Assembly (NCBI GenBank): GCA_029298735.1
Contig: JANSLP010000529.1
Location: 1-14,404 of the forward strand
DNA from: Ophiostoma sp. CBS 140.51
Lineage: Eukaryota > Ascomycota > Sordariomycetes > Ophiostomatales > Ophiostomataceae
Direction of reading: 5' to 3'
Length of the DNA: 14,404 nt
The notes under the pieces are model-generated. The model ran no database searches, was not told where the DNA came from, and saw only the letters and a list, made by a program, of their open reading frames with translations. Within the stretch, counting starts at the first letter, position 1. Every line of letters begins with the position of its first letter. This document shows, piece by piece, positions 6,210 to 14,404 of the stretch. A program made the position numbers and the translations under genes.

Positions 6210-9200
6210 ATGGCAAGCAAGGGTATCCAGATCGCCATCGACCGCGGTGGAACCTTCACCGATGTCCACGCCATCGTCCCCGGCCGCCAGGACGACATCG
6301 TTCTTAAGCTTCTGTCCGTCGACCCTCAGAACTACCCCGATGCGCCCACAGAAGGCATCCGCCGCGTCCTCGAGCAGGCTCTTGGCCAGCCCGTGCCCCG
6401 TGGCCAGCCCATCGATGTCTCGGCCGTCGCCAGTATTCGCATGGGCACCACGGTGGCCACCAACGCCCTGCTTGAGCGCAAGGGTGAGCGGTCCGCACTG
6501 CTCATCACCAAGGGCTTCCGTGACCTGCTCGTCATCGGTAATCAGGCCCGTCCCGACATCTTTGACCTGACTGTCGCCAAGCCTGGTGTTTTGTATGAGA
6601 AAGTCGTTGAGATCGACGAGCGTGTCACCCTTGAGGGTTTCAGCGAAGACCCAGAGAAGACCGTCATCGACCCTTCCAGCGACCCGGCTCTCGTTGTCGG
6701 TCTCTCCAAGGAGGTCGTCCGCGTCATGACCAAGCCTGATCTTGACGCCGTACGCACAATTATTCAGGGCCTCTACGATGAGGGCTTCCGCAGTCTCAGT
6801 GTCTGCTTCATGCACAGTTACACCTTCCCCGACCACGAGCTGGCTGTTGCCCGCATCGCCGAGGAGATTGGCTTGAGCGTGTCCGTCAGCTCGCTCCTTC
6901 AGCCCATGATCAAGATGGTGCCGCGTGGCCAGTCCGCCACTGCCGACGCCTACCTGACACCCCTCATCAAAAAGTACCTCGACAACTTCCGCCGCGGCTT
7001 TGTTGGTGAGCTTGACGAGGGCTCAACGACCCGCTGCGACTTTATGCAGAGCGACGGTGGCCTTGTCAGCTTCCGCAAGTTCTCTGGCCTGCGCGCCATT
7101 CTCTCCGGCCCGGCCGGTGGTGTTGTCGGCTATGCACAGACCTCCTACGACCCCAAGTCGGCCAAGCCTATTATCGGCTTCGATATGGGTGGCACATCGA
7201 CGGGTGAGTTAGAGCCGATCGAAGTAATTCACTACACCTAGATGATTCCTCGCTAACACACTTTTCCAGACGTTTCCCGTTATGCCGGCTCTTACGAGCA
7301 CATCTTCGAGACAACCACGGCCGGTATCGCACTGCAGACGCCCCAGCTCGATATCAACACGGTTGCCGCTGGTGGTGGCTCGCGCCTTTTCTGGTCCAAC
7401 GGCCTGTTCAAGGTCGGCCCGGAGAGTGCCGGTGCCCACCCCGGTCCCGCCTGTTACCGTAAGGGCGGTCCTCTCACTGTGACGGACGCCAACCTCTTCC
7501 TCGGTCGCCTCGTCCCCGAATACTTCCCCAAGATCTTCGGCAAGAACGAGGACCAGCCCCTGGACGTCGAAGTCACTCGCACACTCTTTGAGGAGATGAA
7601 GGCCGAGGTCAACAGCGGCCTGCCCGTCGGCACCGCTAAGCTGACTGTTGAGGAGGTCGCCCTGGGTTTCCTGCGCGTCGCCAACGAGAGTATGTGCCGT
7701 CCTATCCGCACACTCACCGAGGCCCGTGGCCACGATGCCGCTCACCACGACCTGGCTGTCTTTGGAGGTGCTGGTGGCCAGCACGCCTGCTCCATTGCCT
7801 CTGCTCTCGGTATCAGCCGTGTCGTTCTGCACCGCTTCAGCTCCATTCTGTCTGCCTACGGCATGGCCCTGGCTGACATTGTTGCCGATGTGCAGGCACC
7901 CCTGGCCTGTGTCTTCAGTGAAGAGAACCTGCCGCAGATCAAGGCCACCGCCGCTGAGCTGCGCGTCAAGGCCGAGGCTGAGCTGTTCGACCAGGGCCTG
8001 GCCGTCACCGACACCCGCGCAGAGTACGAGCTGTTTTTGCACATGCACTATGAGGGCTCCGACACCCTCATCATGATTCCCCAGACGGCCGCTGCTGCAG
8101 ACGACTGGGCGTTCGCCGACAAGTTCATTGAGCGCCATCGCCAGGAGTTTGGCTTCACCATGCCGCGTGACGTCTTTGTCGGTGACGTCCGCATCCGTGC
8201 CGTTGGCAAGAGCAACGCCGGTGCCAGCGCCACAGTCGCCGCCCAGGAGATGGAGCGTGTCACCTGCAAGCCCGCCTCTGCTTCGGCCGTCCAGATGACC
8301 AAGCAGGTCTACTTTGAGGGCGGTCTCGGCTGGCAGCAGGTCCCTGTCTACCTGCTGACCTCGTTGCAGGAGGGCGAGCAGGTCGCTGGTCCCGCCATGA
8401 TCATCGACAACACCCAGACCATTGTCATTGCGCCCAACAGCGTGGCCACGGCCCTGACTGAGCACGTTGTCATTGACATTGACGTTTCCGGCCAGCGCCA
8501 GCAAAACCCTGCGGGTGGCCCCGTCCTGGACCCCGTGCAGCTGTCCGTGTTCGGCCACCGCTTCATGGGCATTGCCGAGCAGATGGGTCGCACTCTGCAA
8601 AAGACCAGTGTCAGCACCAACATCAAGGAGCGTCTCGACTTCTCCTGTGCTCTGTTCTCCGAGGACGGCAAGCTCGTCGCCAACGCTCCCCATGTTCCCG
8701 TGCATCTTGGCAGCATGCAGTACGCCGTCCTGTGGCAGCACGAGCACTGGAAGGGCAAGCTCAAGGAGGGCGATGTCCTGGTGTCGAATCACCCTAGTAA
8801 GCTTATTTTGTATCCTTCACCTTTTTTTACTACTTACTAACAACTAAGTTTGCGGTGGCACTCACTTGCCTGACATCACGGTCATCACTCCGTTCTTTGA
8901 GGACGGCAAGATTGTCTTCTACGTCGCATCGCGTGGTCACCACGCTGACATTGGCGGTATCTCTGCCGGTTCTTTGCCGCCCAACTCTACCGAGCTCTGG
9001 CAGGAGGGTGCCGCCATTGAGTCCGTCAAGCTCGTCGAAGGCGGTGCCTTTAACGAGGAAGCCATGCGCGATCACCTGCTTGTGCGCCCCGCGCAATACC
9101 CCGGCTGCAGTGGTGCCCGCAACCTGTCCGACAACCTGGCGGATCTGCGCGCCCAGACCGGTGCCAACCAGAAGGGCATTAACCTTATCGGCCAACTCGT

Positions 9201-10302
9201 CAAGGAGTACGGCCTTGAGACTGTGCTGTTCTACATGCGCGCCATCCAGGAGAACGCGGAGATTGCCGTCCGCCGTCTGCTCAAGGAGACGTTCACGCGT
9301 TTCGGCGGCAAGCCCATGGAGGCCACCGAGTTCATGGACGACGGCAGCCCGATCAAGCTCAAGATCACCATTGACGGTGAGGCCGGCACGGCTGACTTTG
9401 ACTTTACCGGCACCGGTCCTGAAGTCTACGGCAGCACCAACGCCCCCACTTCGGTCACCTACTCGGCCATCATCTATGTGCTCCGCTGTCTCGTCAAGGA
9501 GGACATCCCGCTTAACCAGGGCTGCCTGACCCCAATCAACGTCATCATGCCCCAGCGCACCATTCTGTCGCCCAGTGCCGAGGCCGCTGTCGTCGGTGGC
9601 AACTGTGTTACCTCCCAGCGTGTCACCGATGTCATCCTGCGCTGCTTTGACGTTTGCGCCGCCAGCCAGGGCTGCCTCAACAACCTGACGTTCGGCAAGA
9701 GCTCGCGCCTCGACGCCGAGACCGGCAAGTACACCCCCGGCTACGGCTACTACGAGACCATTGCCGGTGGTGCAGGTGCTGGCCCGGGTTGGAACGGTAC
9801 CGACGGTGTCCACGTCCACATGACCAACACCCGCATCACCGATGCCGAAATCTTTGAGCGCCGCTACCCTTGTTTGGTGCGCGAGTTCAGCCTGCGCCAG
9901 GGCAGTGGTGGTGACGGTGCCTTCAAGGGCGGTGAGGGCTGTATCCGCGACATTGAGTTCCGCCAGCCGCTGTCGGCTGCCATCCTGTCGGATCGTCGTG
10001 TGCACGCGCCGTACGGCATGCGTGGAGGTCAGGCCGGTGCCGTGGGTGTCAACCTGTTCATCAAGAAGCTGCCCAACGGTGAGGACCGCGTCATCAACCT
10101 GGGTCCCAAGAACTCGATCCAGGCCGCTGTTGGCGATCGCATGGTCGTGATGACGCCCGGTGGTGGTGGTTGGGGCAATGTGGCCGATGCCGTTGCTCCT
10201 GGTGCTGGACACGTCAACGGTGGCACGGCAGCCACCAGTGCCCCATACATGCGCGGCACGGGTAGTGTGGCGGCGATCCAGTCGATGCAGAACAGCAACT
10301 AG
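6210..10302 (+). CDS. OXP1: ATP-dependent 5-oxoprolinase (fused hydantoinase A/B type)
   Basis: Spliced CDS join(6210..7203, 7270..8796, 8849..10302), 1324 aa, complete. It hydrolyses 5-oxo-L-proline to L-glutamate with ATP in the gamma-glutamyl (glutathione) cycle, in the cytosol. The N-terminal half is hydantoinase A-like: AIDRGGTFTDVHA at about 9-21, DAPTEGIRRVLEQ, SIRMGTTVATNALLERKGER, then GFDMGGTSTDVSRYAG across the first splice junction and an AGGGSRLFW segment. From about residue 751 the hydantoinase B half follows (NHPICGGTHLPD, FYVASRGHHADIGG, MDDGSPI, AGGAGAGP, MTPGGGGWG). The DRGGTFTD start and the single-chain A+B fusion point to the OPLAH/OXP1 branch rather than to separate bacterial hydantoinase subunits. 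Both introns fall in conserved motifs and restore them exactly. No targeting signal is seen. Length matches eukaryotic homologues. Confidence 0.95.
7204..7269 (+). other. OXP1: OXP1 intron 1 (66 nt)
   Basis: The donor is GTGAGT at 7204, the branch site GCTAAC at 7252-7257 and the acceptor TTCCAG ends at 7269. Phase 1: the split codon becomes Asp and restores GGTSTDVSRY, the invariant phosphate-binding motif. Without splicing the frame stops at 7239-7241. Confidence 0.95.
8797..8848 (+). other. OXP1: OXP1 intron 2 (52 nt) with an AAG acceptor
   Basis: The donor is GTAAGC at 8797, the branch site ACTAAC at 8836-8841 and the acceptor is the AAG ending at 8848, only seven bases after the branch motif. 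Phase 1 splicing gives NHPICGGTHLPDITV, the conserved hydantoinase B entry motif. The A at -3 of the acceptor is unusual, as YAG is the norm, but no other AG nearby keeps the frame. Confidence 0.9.
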
Positions 10303-10470
10303 AATGGGTAGATGGACTTTGATTTTGTTTGTAGTTCTTTTTTCGTATTGGTGACATCTTTTATGATTTTTGGGCGCTTGGCATGATTTTGGTATATGTT
10401 GCTCATTTTAATTGCCCTGTTTTTTTGCGTAGCTTAGAAGGCTCAATTGAAAAGAAATCTCTAAAAAAAT

Positions 10471-10485
10471 ATTTTCCGGGAAAAT
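10471..10485. repeat. 15-bp perfect palindrome around one central base
   Basis: ATTTTCC, a central G, then GGAAAAT. The arms are exact reverse complements. It is located about 170 bp after the OXP1 stop and outside the transposon. Confidence 0.6.
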
Positions 10486-10627
10486 CCAACTTTCTTTTAG
10501 AATGGCGATGATAAGACTGTAAGAATATATATATCGTGAGCCGTGTTGGTAGGCTTTTTTTTTTTTTTGGTTGTCTTGTTTGTTTTTCATGCAGGATTCT
10601 GCCCGTCTTGAGTTGTAAACTGAAAGG

Positions 10628-10629
10628 TA
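10628..10629. repeat. TA target-site duplication, left
   Basis: A TA dinucleotide directly precedes the left terminal repeat and is matched by TA at 12326-12327 after the right one, as expected for Tc1/mariner/pogo insertion. Confidence 0.7.
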
Positions 10630-10654
10630 AGTGACCCACCCCCTCTTTCGACCA
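10630..10654 (+). repeat. left terminal inverted repeat
   Basis: The 25 bp beginning AGTGACCCACC and ending TTTCGACCA match the reverse complement of 12301-12325 at 19 of 25 positions. Just inside, the 16-bp TTTCGACCACCGACAA (10646-10661) is matched perfectly, inverted, at 12277-12292. Confidence 0.8.
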
Positions 10655-10733
10655 CCGACAAATATTCTTTTTCAAAAAAATGCAAAAGTTCAAGAAGACG
10701 TAGAAAATGCAATATTGTTTCAAAAATTATGTG

Positions 10734-12164
10734 CTATAGCTCTTCTGAATCCTCGTCTTCGCTGCTATTATCGATTAATTCAACTACTTCACCTGCCGCT
10801 ATTTTCGCCTTCTGAATGTGCCAAATAGTAGCGAATTTTGAATTCGGGCTTGTTACTACCTTCTTTTTCTTTTTTGGCTGTAAGGAGTCAACCTTTGCTT
10901 CTAGAGACTCGATTTTTCGCTTTAAAAGCAAGTTTTCGTAGGTCTTTTCGTCGTATCCCTTTCGAAGTTTTTGGAAAAAAGAGCGCCCTGTGGCGGTCTG
11001 TTTTTCTTGTTGTTGAAATTTGTTGACTTGAATAGCTAAATCATAGGTCTTTTTGGGAGTCGACCACACTACGGTAGGAGGTTGAAAAGTACTGTCGGAG
11101 AAAGCTCTCGACGAGCTAAATACGGTGGTATACGAATTATTTGGCGTAGATGGCTCGTTGGCTGACGGTAAGATAAAAGGGCTCAATAATAGCTTTAACT
11201 CGTTTACTAGTGAAAGACCGGCTGAAACCCAGCCACTTTTGATGTTTCGTGGTATTATTGCTGCTTGCCGTGCTGTGAAATAACACTCCAAGAAGGCCTT
11301 TTTAGTAATAAAGGCATCCTCCTCGTTAACAACTGATTTTTCCATTTCTTTTCGAAAAGCTGCTTTCAACGGCGAGAAAATGGTTAAATCAAGTGGTTGT
11401 AAAACGTGAGAAGCGTGGGGAGGTAAGAAAAGCAAGAAAACGTTGTTTTTAAAATAAAGACGTATAAATTTATCCGTTTCGTGACTCCCATGGCCGTCAA
11501 GAATCAATAATCTAGCGTCTTGTGGTCGAGAAGGGACCGAACAAGGAAGAAATATATCTCGTAGCTATACTACGGCCGTCTCGTAGTCTATCCACCCATT
11601 TTCTGTTGCATTAAACTACTTCGTCTTTACCGTAGTCCCTAGGACAAAAAGAGTATCTCCTTAGCCAGAAGAGAACCCCGTTTCGTCCATATTCCATCTA
11701 TTCTCTGTCTTGATACGTCGTATCTCGGGAATATATAATCGACGAAACTAGGTCCTAATAACGTCAGTAGACGCTCCGTTGACCCTCTTCGCATCAATCG
11801 ATTTACTCCTCTGCACCTTTATCGATGGATTTCGGCGTAAAAAAGCAGCCAGCCAGTTTTTTCCTAGAGCAGAGGGGCCTTCTGTACACCCAAGGAGACT
11901 GGCAGCAACTGCCCTGACTTGGCTATGCGTGGGAGGTAAGCCCAACGCTCCTTGAATACAAATCCAGCCCGTCAATTGCTTCTCTTGCGTAGCCGAAAGC
12001 TTCTGATAAGGTTCAAACGCGAGACTACGCGGTTGTGTGCCTTTCATACGGCTAATAAGTGTTGACCGTGGGATTTCGTATTGTTTGGAGGCTTTTCGTG
12101 AAGAGAGGCCGTTTGCCATGGCATCGAGCGCCGCACAGATTCTTTCTTCGACGTTTTTGTGCAT
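10734..12164 (-). pseudogene. Fot1/pogo-type DDE transposase, broken by four stops
   Basis: One continuous register of 477 codons including the stop. The N-terminus carries a psq-type helix-turn-helix (about residues 5-50: EERICAALDAMANG, SSRKASKQYEIPRSTL) and a CENP-B/Tc5-type DNA-binding region (about 60-125: GLPPTHSQVRAVAASLL, GKNWLAAFLRRNP). The catalytic core keeps three acidic positions: RWNMDETG, LLILDGHGSH and HVLQPLDL. The C-terminus is a Lys/Glu-rich coiled coil ending in an acidic tail. In-frame stops lie at 11750-11748 (TAG), 11663-11661 (TAA), 11618-11616 (TAG) and 11567-11565 (TAG). The first two catalytic Asp residues are only about 63 codons apart and the usual middle segment is missing, so about 30-40 codons appear deleted in frame. 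Intact relatives are around 530 aa (family knowledge). Confidence 0.9.
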
Positions 12165-12281
12165 TTTCTATTGAATAAGGCTGTTAGAAAACAAGGTAGT
12201 TGTGCGATTTTTTTTTTTGAATTACTTACGATTTGTTTGAATCGTCGTGGTTGCTCTTTTTTTTGAAGAAGAGAAGTTGTC

Positions 12282-12309
12282 GGTGGTCGAAATGGGGGGG
12301 TGGTCGAAA
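12282..12309 (+). repeat. direct 11-bp repeat at the right transposon end
   Basis: GGTGGTCGAAA occurs at 12282-12292 and again at 12299-12309, spaced by 17 bp. The left end has only one inverted copy (10646-10656), so one unit was lost there or gained here. Such subterminal motifs are typical transposase-binding sites; binding is inferred. Confidence 0.75.
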
Positions 12310-12325
12310 AAGGGGAGGACCCACT
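12301..12325 (-). repeat. right terminal inverted repeat
   Basis: Read on the minus strand it begins AGTGGGTCCTCCCC and ends TTTTTCGACCA, pairing with 10630-10654. The outer TA at 12326-12327 is the second target-site copy. Confidence 0.8.
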
Positions 12326-12327
12326 TA

Positions 12328-12907
12328 AGAGGGTGAGGAGAGGTACGCAGAGCTGCTCGTAAATTGCACACAGTTAGATGTATCTTCTAGAATCCACAGC
12401 TGGCATCAACTCTCCGATTTGGTCACGTGGATAGTCATCAATAAGTGGGGACCAAGGTCAATCCAGCGGGGCACATTGCTGGCGAATGTGGCTTGGAGCA
12501 ACCCGCTGCCCGCCGCGCCTTCCCCCTCCATTAGCTATTGTGTTCCCCCCAGACGACTGCCTGGCAATTGATTCCCCATTCGCAACGGGATTGCGACGAC
12601 TACAACTCCCTCCGACGAACATAGCAAACCACAGACGCCGCATCACCCACGGCTTCTCGGAATACAAAGGGCGACGACAAGATCACGAAGCGGTTATGCG
12701 GGACAGCACCCGGTAGCCAATTGCCCAAACGACCTCCCAACCCCACCCCCCTTCTTTTGGCTCTCGTCCAAGCGACGTCACCAGAGGCGCTACATCACGA
12801 GCTCTGATCATCGACGGGACGACACCCAGTTCCCTCCCCGCGACCTAAGGCACATATTCTGTGTCTCCTCATACAGTACCCACTCGACTCTCTAACCTTC
12901 CGACATA
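12328..12907 (+). promoter_or_regulatory. ARPC4 promoter and 5' UTR region
   Basis: The 580 bp between the transposon and the ARPC4 ATG hold no gene. Visible sites are GTCACGTG at 12422-12429 (E-box; fits the Cbf1/CDEI consensus RTCACRTG), CCAAT at 12717-12721 about 190 bp before the ATG, and a CRE-like GACGTCAC at 12774-12781. The last 100 bp are pyrimidine-rich, leading into ACATAATG. Factor binding is inferred from motifs alone. Confidence 0.5.
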
Positions 12908-13712
12908 ATGGTGAGTGACGGTCACGGTGGAGCGCTGTCCGGCTGAGACGGCGCTCCGGCATCTTTCGGAGCTCGGAGGGCAGCCGGCCTCTTGCGATAC
13001 TGTCCTGCGGTGTAGTTTCCCTGCTCTGGCAAACTCACTTACTGACTTGCACTCTCTTTTCCTCCCGCAGTCTCAATCCCTCCGCCCCTACCTGCAGGCC
13101 GTCCGCAGCAGCCTGACGGTCGCCCTCTGTCTTGGCGATTTTGCGTCCCAGACCGCCGAGCGCCACAATGTGCCCGAGATTGAGGCCCAATCGTCGCCCG
13201 AGGTCCTGCTGACCCCGCTGGTCGTGTCGCGCAACGAGAACGAGCGTGTGCTTATCGAGGCCAGTGTCAACAGTGTGCGCGTGAGCATCAAGATCAAGCA
13301 GGCCGACGAGATTGAGCACATCTTGGTGCACAAGTTTACGCGGTTCCTGACCCAGCGTGCCGAGAACTTTTTCATCCTGCGGCGCAAGGCGGTTGACGGC
13401 TACAACATTTCTTTCCTGATTACCAACTTCCACACGGAACAGATGCTGAAGCACAAGCTGGTGGATTTCATTATCCAGTTTATGGAGGAGGTGGACAAGG
13501 AGATTTCGGAGATGAAGCTGTTTGTATGTCTCTCTCTCCCCATCGACTACAAAACATCACATTCGTAACAACTACTGACTACATCACAGTTAAACGCCCG
13601 TGCTCGGTTCGTTGCCGAGTCTTTCCTGACGCCAGTACGTACTTTCTCGGCACGCAAGCTATCTTCCCCTCCGGCATAGCCACATGCTAACACTATCTTT
13701 CAGTTCGATTAA
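12908..13712 (+). CDS. ARPC4: Arp2/3 complex 20-kDa subunit (ARPC4)
   Basis: Spliced CDS join(12908..12910, 13071..13523, 13590..13634, 13704..13712), 169 aa, complete. ARPC4 forms, with ARPC2, the structural core of the Arp2/3 complex that nucleates branched actin at cortical patches. Highly conserved segments are visible: SQSLRPYLQAVRSSL, the AERHNVPEIE region, SVNSVRVSIKIKQADEIE, RAENFFILRRK, GYNISFLITNFHTEQM, KHKLVDFIIQFMEE, DKEISEMKLF, and after splicing LNARARFVAESFLTPFD. Length equals the 168-aa animal protein plus one. All three introns are phase 0. The first coding exon is only the ATG and the last encodes only Phe-Asp-stop, which is why an unspliced reading looks truncated at both ends. 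Confidence 0.97.
12911..13070 (+). other. ARPC4: ARPC4 intron 1 (160 nt), directly after the ATG
   Basis: The donor GTGAGT abuts the start codon, a TTACTGAC branch motif is at 13039-13046, and the pyrimidine tract and CCCGCAG end at 13070. Splicing gives MSQSLRPYL, matching the conserved ARPC4 N-terminus. Confidence 0.92.
13524..13589 (+). other. ARPC4: ARPC4 intron 2 (66 nt)
   Basis: Donor GTATGT at 13524, branch TACTGAC at 13573-13579, acceptor ATCACAG ending at 13589. It joins EMKLF to LNARAR, restoring the conserved C-terminal segment; unspliced, the frame ends at 13566-13568. Confidence 0.95.
13635..13703 (+). other. ARPC4: ARPC4 intron 3 (69 nt)
   Basis: Donor GTACGT at 13635, branch GCTAAC at 13686-13691, acceptor CTTTCAG ending at 13703. 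It joins AESFLTP to the final FD-stop, matching the short hydrophobic C-terminus of the family. Confidence 0.92.
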
Positions 13713-14404
13713 ATCATTATGTCTCCACACTCTTCATATGAAGTCGGTGACACATCCGGGCCGGCACTGATTTTATAAACTTCACGCTTTCGTACCTCTG
13801 TTCTCACACACCGATAGAACACTTTCTTGGCCCACACCGTGCCATCGATTACCGCCTCTTGTTATATATCTCACATTCTATCAAAATCGATGCTCCTTCT
13901 CTCTGCTGGCCTATTCAGCTGCAATAAAATACAAAGCCATGCTTAAAGTTAAATGAAACCAGAACATGTTCTTCGTTCATGCCCGTGTGCAACTTTTTGC
14001 CTCACATTGTAGAGAGCGTGAGCTCTCGGAGGCTTCTCATATGTTGATGACAATTGTGAATGATTTTTTTAGTTTTTGTTTGCCAAAGGCACTATTCTCA
14101 GACCATGCGATATTCCAGCAAGCTTACAAGACTTTTTGTACGTCAAATATCATCTCTGCGTACAGTTTGTCTGCATCAAACAAGGTAGATTTCACAATGA
14201 AGCGCCGGAGAAACACTATCAGGGGTACGGTTTTCTTTCATAAAGTAGTATTGTGAAATTTCTTTTTTTATATGTGTTTTTTTGCTGGGTTTCTGTCACT
14301 TTTCTCTTTCCCGCTCACTACTTTTTTTCTCACGCACGACGATTCGTGGATTCTTTTTTCGGTGGATTTTTGCTTGGCCGGCTTCTGCCCGTGTCCCTTG
14401 CATC
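13713..14404. other. ARPC4 3' UTR and AT-rich flank without a gene
   Basis: An AATAAA at 13923-13928, 211 bp after the stop, is the best polyadenylation signal. A GAGAGC/GCTCTC stem with a 4-nt loop lies at 14012-14027. A 96-codon ATG frame at 13966-14256 has no family resemblance and AT-driven composition. Nothing else is recognisable up to the window end. Confidence 0.5.

Larger units (their letters stand above)
10303..10629. other. 3' flank of OXP1, AT-rich, no gene
   Basis: The stretch is abruptly AT-rich after the GC-rich gene. It holds a 15-bp palindrome (10471-10485), an (AT)5 run at 10525-10534 and a T14 run at 10555-10568. No AATAAA is present just after the stop. The short minus-strand frames rich in Lys and Phe reflect base composition only. 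Confidence 0.5.
10630..12325 (-). mobile_element. degenerate Fot1/pogo-type DNA transposon
   Basis: The element is 1696 bp, bounded by imperfect terminal inverted repeats starting AGTG and flanked by TA on both sides. It encodes one minus-strand transposase reading frame in the same register throughout (10734-12164). It is much more AT-rich than the genes around it. Four internal stops, a shortened catalytic core and unequal terminal repeats show that it is no longer autonomous; it could still be mobilised in trans if its ends are recognised. It lies between OXP1 and ARPC4 and appears to interrupt neither. Confidence 0.85.

Noticed and set aside
7209..8792. 527-codon minus-strand open frame opposite OXP1
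   Set aside because: It mirrors exon 2 of a gene with clear family motifs. Its own product is low-complexity (Gly/Val/Leu/Asp) with no domain, as expected from the antisense of GC-rich codons.
7204..8840. OXP1 as two or three separate genes
   Set aside because: The breaks coincide with GT-AG introns that restore invariant motifs, so it is one spliced gene.
8830..10212. 460-codon minus-strand open frame opposite OXP1 exon 3
   Set aside because: Same reason: an antisense shadow of the hydantoinase B region with no recognisable motif.
10403..10723. 106-codon minus-strand frame across the OXP1 3' flank and the transposon edge
   Set aside because: Lys/Phe/Leu-rich composition from AT-rich DNA; it crosses the transposon boundary.
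13966..14256. 96-codon plus-strand frame after ARPC4
   Set aside because: AT-driven composition, no domain, and it lies just beyond the likely polyadenylation signal.

Overview
The window looks like nuclear DNA of a filamentous ascomycete (Pezizomycotina, most plausibly a Sordariomycete; the genus cannot be read off). The grounds are GC-rich third codon positions, short 52-160 nt spliceosomal introns with GTRNGY donors and CTAAC or CTGAC branch sites, pyrimidine-rich leaders before ATGs, a Fot1/pogo-type transposon, and mutations of the RIP type (repeat-induced point mutation).

Layout. The left edge (about 1-210) may hold an acidic coding exon that runs off the window. Next comes a decayed plus-strand gene for a small secreted Ser-rich, Cys-containing PAN/apple-like protein (362-883): its start codon reads ATA and it carries two opposite frameshifts. 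A minus-strand FAD-dependent aromatic-ring-hydroxylase-type monooxygenase (1058-2542) and a plus-strand isoorotate (5-carboxyuracil) decarboxylase (3591-4748) are divergent and share a promoter of about 1 kb. After about 1.46 kb without a convincing gene comes a complete three-exon fused 5-oxoprolinase, OXP1/OPLAH type (6210-10302, 1324 aa). A dead 1.7-kb Fot1/pogo transposon (10630-12325) with TIRs and TA target-site copies separates it from a four-exon ARPC4 gene, the Arp2/3 complex 20-kDa subunit (12908-13712). The right end is AT-rich 3' flank.

How the genes may work together. Isoorotate decarboxylase is the last step of fungal thymine salvage (thymine to 5-carboxyuracil to uracil plus CO2). 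A flavin monooxygenase is coupled to it by a shared promoter, and an ATP-dependent lactam-opening enzyme of the hydantoinase/oxoprolinase superfamily lies just downstream. HGATAR motifs (AreA/NIT2 type) cluster upstream of all three. A nitrogen-regulated catabolic neighbourhood for pyrimidines or related cyclic amides is therefore a testable inference, not something the sequence proves. OXP1 and ARPC4 are otherwise ordinary housekeeping genes.

No rRNA, tRNA, CRISPR array or bacterial-type operon was seen.
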